Assembly: GCA_964492925.1 (NCBI GenBank)
Contig: CAZBMF010000059.1
Coordinates: 1 to 14,310 of the forward strand
Source of the DNA: VMCP01 sp964492925
Lineage (GTDB): Bacteria > Bacteroidota > Bacteroidia > NS11-12g > UBA955
Direction of reading: 5' to 3'
DNA: 14,310 bases
Shown: positions 14,201 through 14,310 of the stretch, one piece after another
How the letters are laid out: every line of letters starts with the position of its first letter
Position numbering within the stretch: position 1 is the stretch's first letter
Position numbers and translations under genes: made by a program
The notes under the pieces: model-generated
Databases searched by the model: none
What the model was told of the DNA's origin: nothing
The model's input: only the letters and a program-made list of their open reading frames with translations

Positions 14201-14310
14201 GAATTGGATATTCATTGATTTACAAAATGCTTGAAATAATGTCAGCCTCATTTGAAATTACATCAGTTATAAATGAAGGAACAACTGTAAAAATTATCCT
14301 TCCAAAATAA
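11293..14310 (+). CDS. Sensor histidine kinase with N-terminal propeller (TTG start)
   Basis: The 1005-residue protein has a signal peptide (about 1-23, ending GYGQ), a large periplasmic region with degenerate two-component-regulator propeller repeats such as GILWIATPTSLFQYNG (54-69), NIWIGSNSGIVVYN (449-462) and GLWISTNTGLLKF (531-543), a Y_Y_Y-like domain (about 640-715), one membrane segment (about 721-741) and a coiled coil (about 745-785). The kinase core follows: H794 in the H-box NHDIFAPI, the N-box NLLSNANRFT (907-916), DNGRGI (938-943) and YGIGYSLIYKML (969-980). There is no receiver or DNA-binding domain, so its partner is the adjacent regulator. The start must be the TTG at 11293: the preceding in-frame codon is the regulator's TAA, and no in-frame ATG precedes the signal peptide. 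The gene is strikingly AT-rich. The signal sensed is unknown. Confidence 0.92.
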   Translation: MNRFYLYIFLSLQFLFFHEGYGQRSQPYHTKKINKYNSNFNQNIVSDLILDDNGILWIATPTSLFQYNGFEIKQIEAPNKNRAVNFFINPKRKLILLYSDGNSYELTKDKCIFYFKDTSQNDFIINYQFLNIDKKYLNEIFYSGHFKTLYFNTKITLINSEEILFITHNKNIKIVHLYNLKTKRDKIIYVTNETNISEFIAMKKAWFAVEKNGNLIEIYNPNKFKLNECPIPLVDKKTYKFINKYSDVPILTSGNRIWLLLQKGNEFYWEEVINDLPEFTSIQSGKYSEKLEKLFLATESDGLIILSKNKFTTIYNNQKTHKSNYYLQVSDNQKQIYTNGGSVYNESIHNDFFKNHSLNNNYIYLDKNTILISDIQRILTYNFKTKKSESIYFTKLNVFPNFIKINDIIYIVCTKYILKYNLKSKIIEKIINDKFGRLNIDVLKYINGNIWIGSNSGIVVYNIAQNKILKELMNNVSVRNITKINGNYFLNTYGEGIYHADTQNFELKKLPLDYEKSLQYSHCIIEDKNNGLWISTNTGLLKFTKNSFVNALRRKKFIPEPKYFDTDDGLLTDEFNGGASPAFLKFSDSLFSLPTIKGIVQFNPFSIYSFENKYQFKLNSLSYLNKPIIPKNGVYFLTNNIEEITIDLDIVFWGNIKNLNIYYRLNNTENRIDYKDIHQLKIPIEFYQEGTVELYTYNKNGDKIILNQIEIFKELPWFMQIKNLGLSLLVIYLFSYIISKIRTNRINKRNLELERLVDEKTKEINKINYQLLQQVNQLTELNNANTTYISVINHDIFAPIKYINIIGDKISQNAKRIKKEDVLSQFNHIISSTKRLELLCSNILNYINSNKTIETSKSEFNVYEMIEELKQYLMIGLEINNNELINSIPSKLVININKDALNIIFTNLLSNANRFTKNGKISITTVQNKHHIEFVVTDNGRGINEETLEKIRNKNITVQHRNNLDYQSYGIGYSLIYKMLEIMSASFEITSVINEGTTVKIILPK

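Noticed and set aside
10696..14310. A single hybrid protein formed by the regulator and kinase, broken by one stop codon.
   Set aside because: The kinase part begins with a signal peptide, which would not lie in the middle of a fusion; two genes are more natural, though the junction is listed as a finding.
1..14310. A new defence, mobile or CRISPR-like system.
   Set aside because: I found no transposase, integrase, repeat array, nuclease set or attachment-site pattern; the genes are mainly envelope, peptidase, transport and signalling functions.

Overview
The window looks like chromosomal DNA from a Bacteroidota bacterium. It is AT-rich, most starts lack Shine-Dalgarno motifs, and several genes are preceded by the TANNTTTG-type -7 element of that phylum. 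The gene families also fit: DUF1573 proteins, a TonB-dependent receptor with the Bacteroidota plug pattern, and a beta-propeller sensor kinase paired with a LuxR-type regulator. The genus cannot be read from the sequence. I see no insertion sequence, prophage, CRISPR array, tRNA or rRNA.

Bases 1-2692 (+) hold two short operons for exported proteins. The first has two DUF1573 proteins and ends in a clear intrinsic terminator. The second has a SIMPL-domain (DUF541) protein followed by two more DUF1573 proteins, the last a lipoprotein. Bases 2693-5799 (-) hold a secreted M1 aminopeptidase of the leukotriene A4 hydrolase type, overlapping by 13 bp with a downstream PLP enzyme of the ACC deaminase / D-cysteine desulfhydrase family. 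Divergent from it, 5900-7048 (+) encodes an exported CapA-like metallophosphatase-fold protein. This converges on 7049-7801 (-), a SUMF1-domain protein that lacks one of the two FGE catalytic cysteines.

The 326-base gap at 7802-8127 holds a promoter for the SUMF1 gene, a 28-base inverted repeat, a -7 element and a TPP riboswitch. The riboswitch leads a TonB-dependent receptor (8128-10611), which is therefore probably an outer-membrane thiamin transporter. A strong inverted repeat separates it from the last unit: a NarL/LuxR-family response regulator (10696-11292) followed with no gap, in the same frame, by a propeller sensor histidine kinase (11293-14310) that must begin at TTG.

Most of the content is ordinary for the phylum and I do not see a convincing new multi-gene system. 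The most useful leads are the candidate start-site switch of the TPP riboswitch, the unexplained inverted repeats, the regulator-kinase stop/start junction, the two convergent pairs whose stop codons touch, and the four-paralogue DUF1573 cluster with a SIMPL gene inside it.
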